A stretch of 52,967 nt of DNA from Bacteroidota bacterium (GTDB lineage: Bacteria > Bacteroidota > Bacteroidia > Chitinophagales > Saprospiraceae). Both the position numbers and the translations under genes were made by a program. The stretch is taken from contig JAFMDF010000026.1 of the NCBI GenBank assembly GCA_017857395.1, forward strand, positions 1-52,967. Reading direction: 5' to 3'. Of the stretch, positions 16,649-24,321 are shown piece after piece (within the stretch, counting starts at the first letter, position 1; each line of letters opens with the position of its first letter). Under the pieces are notes generated by a model, which did not search any database, had not been told where the DNA came from, and worked only from the letters and a program-made list of their open reading frames with translations.

Positions 16649-17605
16649 TTATTGACGAAATAACAAAACAGCTCGTTCAGACCCAATCGCACTAATCAGA
16701 CAGCGTTCTTTTCGATTACTCACTAATTGCTGCGTCCAATCAGTAAAACCGCCATCTACTAAATTCAAAAAATCCCCTGATTCTGGTGCTGCATTAATCT
16801 GAAAACAAAGGGTTTGGTAATAGCCAATGCCACTTTCTCTTTCTGGGTCTATTTTTAAAATAATGGATGGAAATTTTGCGTTCAATTTAGGGAAGAGATA
16901 GCCTGTCAAAAAAGGAATTAATCTTTTTTCAATAGGCGTAATCAAAACTTCCACTTTCGGAAAATGAAAAGACGTATTAGCCGCAGTCATCAAATCAAGA
17001 TAGAAAGTTAGATGCTTTTCTAGTTCTTGTTTTTCAAATTGATAGTTTCCCATATCGCTTCCTGCTGAACAGAGTGCAAATAATTTAAAATGAGCAAAAG
17101 AATTAGGTTGATTCCAAAACTGCGCTCTGGTAACTCTTTGACTACAGCATAGATTGATGACTGTTTTATCTTTAGGATGGATTTTTAATAATTTTTCTCG
17201 TCGAATTGCCCCTTCTAAAGCCATTATATTGGTAGGGTCAGACATGACTTCTACATTTCGACTAGTCGCTACGACTTTATTTTGATGGACACTAGCAATA
17301 GCCGAACAACTGCCTAAAGGTGCTAAGGGTGCTAATTCGATAGGTAGAAAATTTGTTTTGGCAATAGCAAAAGCCAATTGGTCAAAAGCTAGAAATTTTA
17401 TTGGGTCAACTAGAGAAGATTTTACAAAACGATTATTGAGGTATTGTTCTTTTAATTGGGTAGGGGTAATATTTTCGGCTTGTTGTTGATAAACCGCTAA
17501 TAGTAAAGATTGGAGATCACTTGGGCTTAATTTTTGGGATAGGATTTCTACTAAGTTTGGAATCCCAGCGGTTTGTAGAATACGTTGAAGGCTTGGGTGT
17601 TGCAT
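16649..17605 (-). CDS. Uncharacterised protein, possible class II aminoacyl-tRNA-synthetase-like fold
   Basis: The 318-residue protein has no signal peptide or membrane segment. I do not recognise a named family. Some segments recall the class II synthetase / HisRS-like catalytic core: SGIGYYQTLCFQINA resembles the HisRS GLDYYTG region, LVDGGFTDW resembles the glycine-rich GGRYD motif, and SDPTNIMALEGAIRRE sits where a TPE/TPS-like substrate motif would fall. If so it would be a stand-alone paralogue such as HisZ-type regulatory subunits or other synthetase-like enzymes. It has no anticodon-binding domain. This is fold inference from short motifs only. It is transcribed on minus between an AraC regulator and a hydrolase, with no operon partner. 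Confidence 0.6.
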   Translation of the reverse strand: MQHPSLQRILQTAGIPNLVEILSQKLSPSDLQSLLLAVYQQQAENITPTQLKEQYLNNRFVKSSLVDPIKFLAFDQLAFAIAKTNFLPIELAPLAPLGSCSAIASVHQNKVVATSRNVEVMSDPTNIMALEGAIRREKLLKIHPKDKTVINLCCSQRVTRAQFWNQPNSFAHFKLFALCSAGSDMGNYQFEKQELEKHLTFYLDLMTAANTSFHFPKVEVLITPIEKRLIPFLTGYLFPKLNAKFPSIILKIDPERESGIGYYQTLCFQINAAPESGDFLNLVDGGFTDWTQQLVSNRKERCLISAIGSERAVLLFRQ

Positions 17606-17686
17606 TTTAATAGTTTTTATTCCTTTTGAATAAAACTACAATTCCAAAAAATGACAATTAGTTCCTTGGTTGATTTATGAAATTGA

Positions 17687-17756
17687 AAATCCGTTGTTTG
17701 TTAAATCCGTTGTTAAAAAATCTCTTTCAACAACGGATTTAACAAACAACGGATTT
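17687..17756. terminator. Perfect 28-bp inverted repeat
   Basis: The arms 17687-17714 and 17729-17756 are perfect inverted copies around a 14-base loop. Each arm contains the word AAATCCGTTGTT twice. It lies between the genes at 16649-17605 and 17855-19738, both on minus, and could terminate the upstream hydrolase transcript. The word AAATCCGTTG recurs near 13004 and 36001. Confidence 0.5.
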
Positions 17757-17854
17757 GACGAGCTAGGTAAAATATTAAACAGTTTTTTAATATCAAATTT
17801 TCATCTGACGCTCTATTGTCAGTTGATTAGCTGACTATTTATCCAATAGAAATA

Positions 17855-19738
17855 CTACTTCTTCACAATCGGCAACCGAATCTGCGAAGGATAATCCGCT
17901 GAATGATGCACTTTATTATGCGCAATAACTCCTTCCGATTCATTATAATTAGCTCCACCTGTATTTAAGTTTCGAGTAAATCTAGGAAAGTTACTACTAG
18001 AAATCTCTACTCGAATGCTATGTCCTTTTTTAAAGAAATTACTGGTAGACATCGGCGTTAAATCTACTTTATAAACTTGACCATTTTCCATAAATACTTC
18101 CTTGTCATACCCTTCTCGGTAACGCACTCTTTGAATTGTTTCATCTAAATTATAGGCACTTCCATCAGGATGTACATCAATCAATTTAATGGTAAAATCG
18201 GTGTCTTTTACATCCGAAGAAACATATAAAGTCGATTCAATAAAACCACTTACTTCTATACCCTCAGTTAAAGGCTCCGTAGTATAGACCAGTATATCCT
18301 GTCGAGCTTCCATTGGACGTTGGTCAAACGACCCGCCATCAATGGCATTACCTGTGCAACAAACATTACCACCCAAAGAGGTCACAGGATTCATTGGGTC
18401 ATAAAAGAAACCATCAGGATTATCGGTACTTGGTTTGGATGAAGTTAATTTTCCATCACCATACAAGCTATTAGCCTCGCCACCACTATTCAAATAAAAG
18501 GTAGTCATTTCTGCACTAGCTGGTGGCCAAGCATCCGCACTTTGCCATTCATTACTACCCATCGTATAATATTGGACTCTAGGAGTGTTGCTTTTAAAGT
18601 CATTCGTTTCACCTTTCAAGAGCATATCATAAAAACCGTAGATTTGTTCGTCATAATTTAAGCGAGCATCGCCAACACTTCTTTCTCCAACAATCGTATT
18701 TTCTGTAGCTCTAGTATATCTACAATGTAAAGTTGGCGCAATGACTAAATATTGATTATCCGCTTGTTTACTTGTTTTCCGAACATGGTTAAATAAGGTC
18801 AAATTCGGCGTTGCAGAAACATCATACCAACTGACAAACCAAAATGCAGGCACATCAATCGGTTGGTCATCGTGATAAATACCGCCTTCAAACCATGCAG
18901 GGTCATTTGGTTTACGAGCAATCATTTTATCAAAAATTTCCTTTTTCCCATCAATATTTTTAATGAAATCACTAAAGGGTAAATGGCTTAACGCCTTTTT
19001 CATATCGACCTTTGGATTCTCAGGTGCTAAGTCATAAAACCGAGCAATTCTATTTAAATCTTCAGTAGTCGCACCTGCAGGAATTCTTGGTTTAAATTTA
19101 TCATGTTCGACGCCATATAACCAGGCAGAAAATAATGTTTGATGTGCACCTCCTCGATACCAATTACCTTGTTCATACAAACCACCAACTCGACCAACGC
19201 CTGCCCCAAAACCTTGAGGAACCATGGCTGCCAAAGCAGGATGATTTTTCGTAGCGGCTTCCATCTGCCATTCGGCGGTAGAAGAACAACCTTGCAGTCC
19301 AATCTTACCATTCGACCAGGTTTGATTTTGCATCCAAGTAAAAGCATCGTAGGAATCGGATACAGGTGTACCTAAAATATCCCATTCTCCTTCCGAGAAA
19401 TAGCGACCTCTTTCGTTTTGTACCACATAAGCATAGCCTCTTTTAACCGCTTCATAAGCACGTTGCCGAGTTCTTGTTTTTTCTTCGCCATCTCCCCAAG
19501 AATTAAAATTATAAGGGGTTCTGGAAAAGATAATGGGGACTTTTTTATCTGTTTTTGGGCGATAAATATCGGTACATAAACGAATGCCGTCACTCATCGG
19601 CATCATGATTCTGGTTTCTTTGATAGCAATGTCTTCGAGTTTTTTAATGATGTCATTTTGAGCGAGGACATTATTTTGAAAGAAAATAAAGGCAGTAAGA
19701 CTAATAAATAGGCCGAATGATTGAATAATACTTTTCAT
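17855..19738 (-). CDS. CocE/NonD-family alpha/beta hydrolase, secreted
   Basis: The 627-residue protein has a signal peptide ([20 protein letters not shown], cut near LAQ). An X-Pro dipeptidyl-peptidase (S15) / CocE-type catalytic domain follows ([30 protein letters not shown]), then a C-terminal PepX_C jelly-roll ([17 protein letters not shown]...[12 protein letters not shown]). The nucleophile elbow reads [11 protein letters not shown], so Ser152 is the probable nucleophile. The usual GxSYxG is altered here, with Thr where Gly is common. The family includes ester hydrolases, glutaryl-7-ACA acylases and dipeptidyl peptidases; the substrate cannot be fixed. It is divergent from an AraC-type gene at 19915, which could be its regulator. 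Confidence 0.88.
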   Translation of the reverse strand: MKSIIQSFGLFISLTAFIFFQNNVLAQNDIIKKLEDIAIKETRIMMPMSDGIRLCTDIYRPKTDKKVPIIFSRTPYNFNSWGDGEEKTRTRQRAYEAVKRGYAYVVQNERGRYFSEGEWDILGTPVSDSYDAFTWMQNQTWSNGKIGLQGCSSTAEWQMEAATKNHPALAAMVPQGFGAGVGRVGGLYEQGNWYRGGAHQTLFSAWLYGVEHDKFKPRIPAGATTEDLNRIARFYDLAPENPKVDMKKALSHLPFSDFIKNIDGKKEIFDKMIARKPNDPAWFEGGIYHDDQPIDVPAFWFVSWYDVSATPNLTLFNHVRKTSKQADNQYLVIAPTLHCRYTRATENTIVGERSVGDARLNYDEQIYGFYDMLLKGETNDFKSNTPRVQYYTMGSNEWQSADAWPPASAEMTTFYLNSGGEANSLYGDGKLTSSKPSTDNPDGFFYDPMNPVTSLGGNVCCTGNAIDGGSFDQRPMEARQDILVYTTEPLTEGIEVSGFIESTLYVSSDVKDTDFTIKLIDVHPDGSAYNLDETIQRVRYREGYDKEVFMENGQVYKVDLTPMSTSNFFKKGHSIRVEISSSNFPRFTRNLNTGGANYNESEGVIAHNKVHHSADYPSQIRLPIVKK

Positions 19739-19914
19739 AACTCCAGTTCAATTTGTTAAAAAATAGGGCAGTTGATAAAAAAATGAAGGTACATTTTCTT
19801 TTTGAATTATTTAGCGTTTTAATGCTATATTGTGTCTGAGAAAGTTGGGCTTATTACAAAGAGGACAGAGGAAGTGAATTTTGAGGAAACACGAATCAAC
19901 TAAAAAACTAGCTA

Positions 19915-20754
19915 ATGAAATTTCAAAGTAATATTAACGAGGTCTTATTTATTTCGGAAATTACACCGACCAATAAATACATGTTTAACCAAGACCTCAA
20001 GACTGGTTTAAGTATTATATGGAATGTGGGGCTACCTGCAACGGTTAAAGTAGATGGGCAAAAAATTAAAATCAATAAAAATTGTGCGGTTTTCTTAACG
20101 GAATATCATCAATTAGAAGACATTCAGTTTGACCGATTAAATGTCATTCAATTCAATAAATCTTTTTATTGTGTGGAAAAACACGATAGCGAAGTAGGCT
20201 GTAGAGGTATCTTATTTTTTGGGGCTTCGGAAGTACCAAAAATTCAAATTCAGAAGAATCGGCTAAAACAACTTCAATTAATTTGGGAAATGTTTACGAT
20301 GGAAATGGATGAAGAAAATGATAATTTGAAGCTAGAAATGTTACAAATTATGCTCAAACGATTTTTAATCACTTGTGTTAGGATTTATAAAGAAGATAGC
20401 CTCAACTTACCCTCAGAAGCCAATAGTATTGGTATCATTAGAGAATTCAATTATTTAGTAGAAAAACATTTTAAAACCTTGACTAAAGTAACAGACTATG
20501 CAAAGTTGCTGCATAAATCCCCTAAAACTTTAGCCAATACTTTTAAAAAATTTATTGACAAAACACCCATAAAAATCATCAATGAACGGCGATTATTAGA
20601 GGCTAAAAGATTATTAAAATATTCAGAGAAATCGGTGCAAGAAATTGCCTACGAATTAAACTTTAATGATATACAATCTTTTAGCCATTTTTTTCGAACT
20701 CGTATGGGGCAATCGCCCTCTTTGTTCAGAAATGAATTAACGGATAGTCTTTGA
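19915..20754 (+). CDS. AraC-family transcriptional regulator
   Basis: The 279-residue cytosolic protein has an N-terminal cupin-like region (residues about 20-100) and a C-terminal AraC domain (LTKVTDYAKLLHKSPKTLANTFK... then KSVQEIAYELNFNDIQSFSHFFRTRMGQSPSLF). The second helix-turn-helix matches family consensus well. The N-terminal part is typical of small-molecule-sensing AraC proteins, but the effector is unknown. It is transcribed divergently from the CocE-type hydrolase with 176 bases between them, so regulation of that gene is a reasonable guess. Confidence 0.9.
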   Translation: MKFQSNINEVLFISEITPTNKYMFNQDLKTGLSIIWNVGLPATVKVDGQKIKINKNCAVFLTEYHQLEDIQFDRLNVIQFNKSFYCVEKHDSEVGCRGILFFGASEVPKIQIQKNRLKQLQLIWEMFTMEMDEENDNLKLEMLQIMLKRFLITCVRIYKEDSLNLPSEANSIGIIREFNYLVEKHFKTLTKVTDYAKLLHKSPKTLANTFKKFIDKTPIKIINERRLLEAKRLLKYSEKSVQEIAYELNFNDIQSFSHFFRTRMGQSPSLFRNELTDSL

Positions 20755-20766
20755 TATTGAAAGGAT

Positions 20767-20815
20767 GGTGTGATTGTGTACGTCCTTACAATCAGACAAT
20801 TTCAACAATCACACC
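20767..20815 (+). terminator. Hairpin after the AraC gene
   Basis: GGTGTGATTGT (20767-20777) pairs perfectly with ACAATCACACC (20805-20815) around a 27-base loop, twelve bases after the AraC-type stop codon. It may end that transcript, though there is no T run. Confidence 0.35.
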
Positions 20816-20932
20816 AGCAAAAAATAAGATATTTTGTCAGCCTATTTATATTTAGGCTCTGTGGTGAAAACTGTGGGTCGGGCGGTTATAAAGCGTATGA
20901 CTCAGGAGTCGGGTTACCCTTACGACGAATAA

Positions 20933-20955
20933 GTAACACGACTCTTCTGAGTCGT
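20933..20955. repeat. Dispersed palindrome GTAACAC-type, copy 1
   Basis: GTAACACGACTCTTCTGAGTCGT contains the palindrome ACGACTC-TT-CTGAGTCGT. Closely related words make both arms of the hairpin at 38561-38622. A second palindrome, GACTCAGGAGTC, lies just upstream near 20900. Confidence 0.5.
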
Positions 20956-21032
20956 TTCGCATTTTAAATACCCACACTTTTTACTGTAGTGCCTATATTT
21001 ACAAAATACCGATTTAATTGGCATGTCTTACT

Positions 21033-21308
21033 TTATTGCGCCCGATAAGAAATCTTACATTTTGAGCATACTAATTGGTCTCCTTCCTCATGTAGTTCAA
21101 TTCCAGCTAAATGTTTGTCCGCATAATCCTGCACCCAACCTACTTTTTCACTTACATTATTGACATCGATACCTTCATTTTTCATCGCTTCAAAAAATTG
21201 CCCTTCATATTCCTGTCTTCCCCAACAGTTGGGACAAAGTCCTTCAGGTGCTGCTTGTTTTGCTTCTTTTTTGGTCACGAAATTAATAATAGATTGGAAT
21301 AGACTCAT
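21033..21308 (-). CDS. Small zinc-ribbon-like protein
   Basis: The 91-residue protein has two CxxC knuckles, CPNC at residues 25-28 and CSKC at 81-84. They could bind one zinc and close the two ends of the chain into a ribbon. The middle is acidic and helical. Small proteins of this sort occur widely in Bacteroidota without an assigned function. There is no signal peptide. It is on minus, about 200 bases downstream of the TlpA-like gene and separated from it by a hairpin. A role near redox or metal handling is only suggested by its neighbours. Confidence 0.75.
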   Translation of the reverse strand: MSLFQSIINFVTKKEAKQAAPEGLCPNCWGRQEYEGQFFEAMKNEGIDVNNVSEKVGWVQDYADKHLAGIELHEEGDQLVCSKCKISYRAQ

Positions 21309-21397
21309 TATGTTGTTTTTATAAAGTAAAGCGGATGATTAATCCGCCTCACTATCGTTAGATATATTAAAAATTTTACAAAGACTGTTATTACTCA

Positions 21398-21513
21398 GAA
21401 TAGAGAGCAGAGAATAGAGAAAAGAGACTTAACCGAAATACTGTTAGCCTTTGCTAATTATAGTCGTCGTTATCTCTATTCTCTAAATGAAATGGTCTCT
21501 ACTCTCTATTCTA
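21398..21513. repeat. AG/CT word-built inverted repeat
   Basis: A purine-rich arm at 21398-21429 (repeated GAGAATAGAG words) can pair with CT-rich segments at about 21473-21485 and 21496-21513, the latter reaching into the 3' end of the TlpA-like gene. The same words appear at 49073-49123 and, weakly, around 5730-5845. Confidence 0.5.
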
Positions 21514-22009
21514 CCAAAGACTTTAAATACTCAATCGCCTTCTCTGTATTTAAATGAAAATCATTAAAAATTACCTTGTCATTTTCATCAATTAAGATAA
21601 ACCAAGGCGTGCCACCTGTTCTATAATGGTACATCGTGCTACTAATATTACGAGTTGCTGTATTGCCTGTATCATGTCCAAAAGGAATGGCTAAATCATA
21701 TGCTGTTTGAATCTCGACCATTCGTTTAAAAGTATTGGCATGTGCGCCTTCAAAGACCGTTTGGATAGCTAAAAAAGACACCTTATCACTATCTTTTAGA
21801 GCAGTCACCATTTTTTGTAACGCAGGTAAACCTCGGCTATGACAACCTGGACACCAAGCTTGAAAACAATAGATAACCTTAAATTTTCCTTTAAATTGCC
21901 CAAGGGTAATTGGAGCAGCTTCTTTCCCATGTACATCTACCCATTGATTAACGGATAATTCTGGAGCAGTCAATCCAGCAATACCATAATCTTGACTTGT
22001 ATTTTGCAT
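21506..22009 (-). CDS. Thioredoxin-like (TlpA/redoxin) protein, cytosolic
   Basis: The 167-residue protein has a thioredoxin fold with the active site WCPGC (Cys53 and Cys56) in FQAWCPGCHSRGLPAL. A cis-proline follows in GGTPWFILID. No signal peptide precedes it, so unlike most TlpA proteins it probably acts in the cytosol. It would reduce or exchange disulfides, or act as a peroxidase-like redoxin; the partner is unknown. On minus, the start is preceded by AAAGGAGTTATT, a good Shine-Dalgarno, and by a TAACTTTG -7 element at 22038-22045. It is divergent from the methionine sulfoxide reductase operon. Confidence 0.85.
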   Translation of the reverse strand: MQNTSQDYGIAGLTAPELSVNQWVDVHGKEAAPITLGQFKGKFKVIYCFQAWCPGCHSRGLPALQKMVTALKDSDKVSFLAIQTVFEGAHANTFKRMVEIQTAYDLAIPFGHDTGNTATRNISSTMYHYRTGGTPWFILIDENDKVIFNDFHLNTEKAIEYLKSLVE

Positions 22010-22037
22010 AATAACTCCTTTTGATTATTTAATAATA

Positions 22038-22045
22038 CAAAGTTA
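22038..22045 (-). promoter_or_regulatory. -7 element (TAACTTTG) for the TlpA-like gene
   Basis: The minus strand reads TAACTTTG, matching TAnnTTTG, 29 bases before the start of the 21506-22009 gene. No -33 element is obvious. Confidence 0.45.
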
Positions 22046-22371
22046 TAGGTAAAATAAAAATAGTAGATAGAAAATTTTTCCCTTTGATTTGTGAATTTTT
22101 CCTCTTTATTTATTTGCGGAGGTAAAATTTGCAAATATATAACAATGATAAAGTGTCTGGTAATATTACTAAAACAATACTGTTTGTGACTCGTTTATTT
22201 TTAAATTATTGATAATGAATTAATTATTGTGATTTCAGGGAATTTTATGCTTAATAAAGTAGCATTTATTTTAAGGAAATTATTTTAGGTATATTGAGTT
22301 AAAATAAAATAAAGGGAATAATTTACAAATAGTAAGGAGTTATTATCTAACAACTAACTTGGCTTTGTCTC

Positions 22372-22405
22372 TATCTTTGCACCATCAATTAACATTAAAA
22401 AGGAG
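22372..22405 (+). promoter_or_regulatory. msrB promoter -7 element and ribosome binding site
   Basis: TATCTTTG at 22372-22379 is a perfect Bacteroidota -7 element, 31 bases before the msrB start. AGGAG at 22401-22405 is a strong Shine-Dalgarno five bases before the ATG, and it supports that start. Confidence 0.6.
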
Positions 22406-22410
22406 CAGTT

Positions 22411-22869
22411 ATGATTTATTGGAAGGATGTAATCAATTTTGCTAAAAACGGTAATCCTACTCCTGATAGCCGAGTAGAAAAAACCGAAATAGAGTGGCTA
22501 AAAATGCTCTCTCCCGAAGCATTTAGAATTACTAGAAAAAAAGGAACAGAGCGAAGTTTTACGGGTGAGTTATGTAAAGTTTATAAGCCTGGAGAATATT
22601 CCTGTACCTGTTGCGATACTAAATTATTCGATTCGAGTGTCAAATATGATTCGGGAACAGGATGGCCTAGTTTTTCTCAACCCATTCAAGAGAATGCCAT
22701 TAAATATGAATTAGATGAGTCATTAGGCATGACTAGAGTAGAAGCAATGTGCAATACTTGTGATGCGCATTTAGGGCATGTATTTAAATATGGTCCGAAG
22801 CCAAGCGGTTTACGATACTGTATTAATTCAGTAGCTTTAAGATATATTGATAACGATAAAAAAATCTAG
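22411..22869 (+). CDS. msrB: Peptide-methionine (R)-S-oxide reductase MsrB
   Basis: MsrB reduces the R form of methionine sulfoxide in proteins back to methionine. The 152-residue protein shows two zinc CxxC pairs (Cys65/Cys68 and Cys114/Cys117), the SGTGWPSF motif, LGHVF, and the catalytic Cys137 in GLRYCINS. The protein has no signal peptide, so it acts in the cytosol. It is the first gene of a run msrB-msrA-glutaredoxin-YHS on plus, with only two bases before msrA. MsrB regeneration needs a thioredoxin-type donor, which fits the redox genes that follow. A clear promoter and Shine-Dalgarno lie upstream. Confidence 0.97.
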   Translation: MIYWKDVINFAKNGNPTPDSRVEKTEIEWLKMLSPEAFRITRKKGTERSFTGELCKVYKPGEYSCTCCDTKLFDSSVKYDSGTGWPSFSQPIQENAIKYELDESLGMTRVEAMCNTCDAHLGHVFKYGPKPSGLRYCINSVALRYIDNDKKI

Positions 22870-22871
22870 AA

Positions 22872-23417
22872 ATGAAAAATAAACAAATAGCCACCTTTGG
22901 TGGAGGATGTTTTTGGTGCATAGAAGCAATTGTTCAACGATTGAAAGGTGTAACATCAGTCGTGTCAGGCTATACTGCTGGACAAACCGAAAATCCAACT
23001 TATCGAGCTATATGTTCAGGCACAACGGGGCATGCAGAAGTTATACAAGTAACTTTTGATGCCGACCAAATTAGCTATGAAGATTTGATTACTATTTTTA
23101 TGACCAGTCATGACCCAACCACTTTAAATCGACAAGGAGCAGATAGAGGTACGCAGTATCGGTCGATTATTTTGTACCATGATGCTGCGCAAAAAGCGAT
23201 GGCAGCAAAGGTTTTAGATAGTTTAAAATCAACTTTTGGAGACCCTATTGTAACAGAATTGGTGCCTTTGGTTAAATTCTACCCAGCAGAAAAATACCAT
23301 CAAGATTATTATAATCGAAATGGCTCTGCTGGTTATTGCCGAGTAGTGATAGACCCAAAAATTAATAAGTTGCGAGCACAGTACGCTGATAAATTAAAGG
23401 TGCAGAAATTAGTTTAA
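22872..23417 (+). CDS. msrA: Peptide-methionine (S)-S-oxide reductase MsrA
   Basis: MsrA reduces the S form of methionine sulfoxide. The 181-residue protein carries the signature GGCFWC at residues 11-16 with catalytic Cys13, the GYTAGQTENPTYRAICSGTTGHAE segment with the substrate-site Glu, and HDPTTLNRQGADRGTQYRS. There is no signal peptide. It follows msrB by two bases, and its stop codon overlaps the next start (TAATG), so the three genes are very probably translated from one message. MsrA and MsrB together cover both sulfoxide forms. Confidence 0.97.
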   Translation: MKNKQIATFGGGCFWCIEAIVQRLKGVTSVVSGYTAGQTENPTYRAICSGTTGHAEVIQVTFDADQISYEDLITIFMTSHDPTTLNRQGADRGTQYRSIILYHDAAQKAMAAKVLDSLKSTFGDPIVTELVPLVKFYPAEKYHQDYYNRNGSAGYCRVVIDPKINKLRAQYADKLKVQKLV

Positions 23418-23698
23418 TGAAAAATATACAGTCGGTTGATAAAGATGATATTCGGGTTTATGGCGCTGCAAGGTGTCATAAAACCCAATATTATCTGAAT
23501 TTTCTCAAAGAAAGAAATGTAGCTTTTACCTTTTTAGATGTGGAAAAGAACGAAGCCTTTGCAACTGAATTGAGGCGTTTATATCAAACGGGGCGATTGA
23601 ATTTTCCAACATTGATGATTAAGGGCAAAAAGTTGAGAAACCCTAGGGATAAGGAGTTGAAAAAATGGTTGATTAAGAAGGAGTTACTTCAAATATAA
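23417..23698 (+). CDS. Glutaredoxin-like protein with a single active-site cysteine
   Basis: The 93-residue protein has a thioredoxin fold: an IRVYG strand, an active-site helix and a cis-proline in NFPTLMI at residue 64. The active site reads RCHKT, so only the N-terminal Cys20 is present and the second Cys is Thr23. Such a CxxT form points to monothiol or glutathione-type chemistry rather than a dithiol reductase. It overlaps the msrA stop by one base and so is probably translationally coupled. It may donate electrons to MsrA/MsrB or reduce a partner protein; the partner is not known. A YHS gene follows 24 bases later. Confidence 0.8.
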   Translation: MKNIQSVDKDDIRVYGAARCHKTQYYLNFLKERNVAFTFLDVEKNEAFATELRRLYQTGRLNFPTLMIKGKKLRNPRDKELKKWLIKKELLQI

Positions 23699-23722
23699 AT
23701 CTAAATTTATAAACATATTACA

Positions 23723-24106
23723 ATGAAAAAACAACCGCAGTATTTGGAAAGCGGAAAAGCGTTAAAAGGGCATGACCCTATAAGTGTATATGCTGGAATA
23801 GCAACTATGGGGAAAGAAAATATCACGGCTGTTTATGAAACCGCTATCTACCAGTTTAACTCTTTCGAGAACAAAAAAGTATTTGAGGAAACCCCAGAAA
23901 AATACGCTCCTAAATATGGTGGTTATTGTTCGATTGCAATAAGTGAAGGAAGCCTTGTCGAAGCAAATCCACATAGTGCCTTAATTCAAGATGGCGTCTT
24001 ACACGTTTTTTACAAAGATGCTAATCAAGATACTCAAGACGAATGGAATGAAAACCCTATTGAAAACAAAAGGCGAGCTGAAATTGAATGGGCTAAATTA
24101 ATATAA
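23723..24106 (+). CDS. YHS-domain protein
   Basis: The 127-residue protein is built around a YHS domain: LKGHDPISVYAGIATMGKE, then YQFNSFENKKVFEETPEKYAPKYGGYC. YHS domains are small metal-associated modules found in copper and heavy-metal proteins and in uncharacterised cytosolic proteins. It has one Cys in the core (GGYCSIAI), no signal peptide and no membrane segment. It lies 24 bases behind the glutaredoxin-like gene in the Msr operon. A link to metal-dependent oxidative damage is possible but is inference. Confidence 0.8.
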   Translation: MKKQPQYLESGKALKGHDPISVYAGIATMGKENITAVYETAIYQFNSFENKKVFEETPEKYAPKYGGYCSIAISEGSLVEANPHSALIQDGVLHVFYKDANQDTQDEWNENPIENKRRAEIEWAKLI

Positions 24107-24180
24107 TACCCTTGAGTTCTCTTTTAATCTCATACTAACCATTATCGAACGGTTATACTGTATCATGGTTATATTGTCAT

Positions 24181-24245
24181 ATTGTTTTATTGTTGTTAAA
24201 AATCAGTACTAATCCTAATTTGCTATTTTTCAACAATAAAACAAT
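24181..24245 (+). terminator. AT-rich hairpin in the Msr block
   Basis: ATTGTTTTATTGTTG (24181-24195) pairs perfectly with CAACAATAAAACAAT (24231-24245) around a 35-base loop. It lies between the YHS gene and the Grx-Grx-TrxR fusion and may end or attenuate the transcript between them. Confidence 0.4.
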
Positions 24246-24321
24246 AAAACAATTTTAACAATCTTTGATTCTAACCCTGTTACAGTATAGCAAACCTTAT
24301 TATTAAAAAATAAAATTAAAA

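Larger units (their letters stand above)
22010..22410. other. Divergent promoter region
   Basis: This 401-base AT-rich gap separates the TlpA-like gene (minus) from msrB (plus). It holds a -7 element on each strand: TAACTTTG on minus at 22038-22045 and TATCTTTG on plus at 22372-22379. I see no long inverted repeat, which is unusual for this window. Confidence 0.5.
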
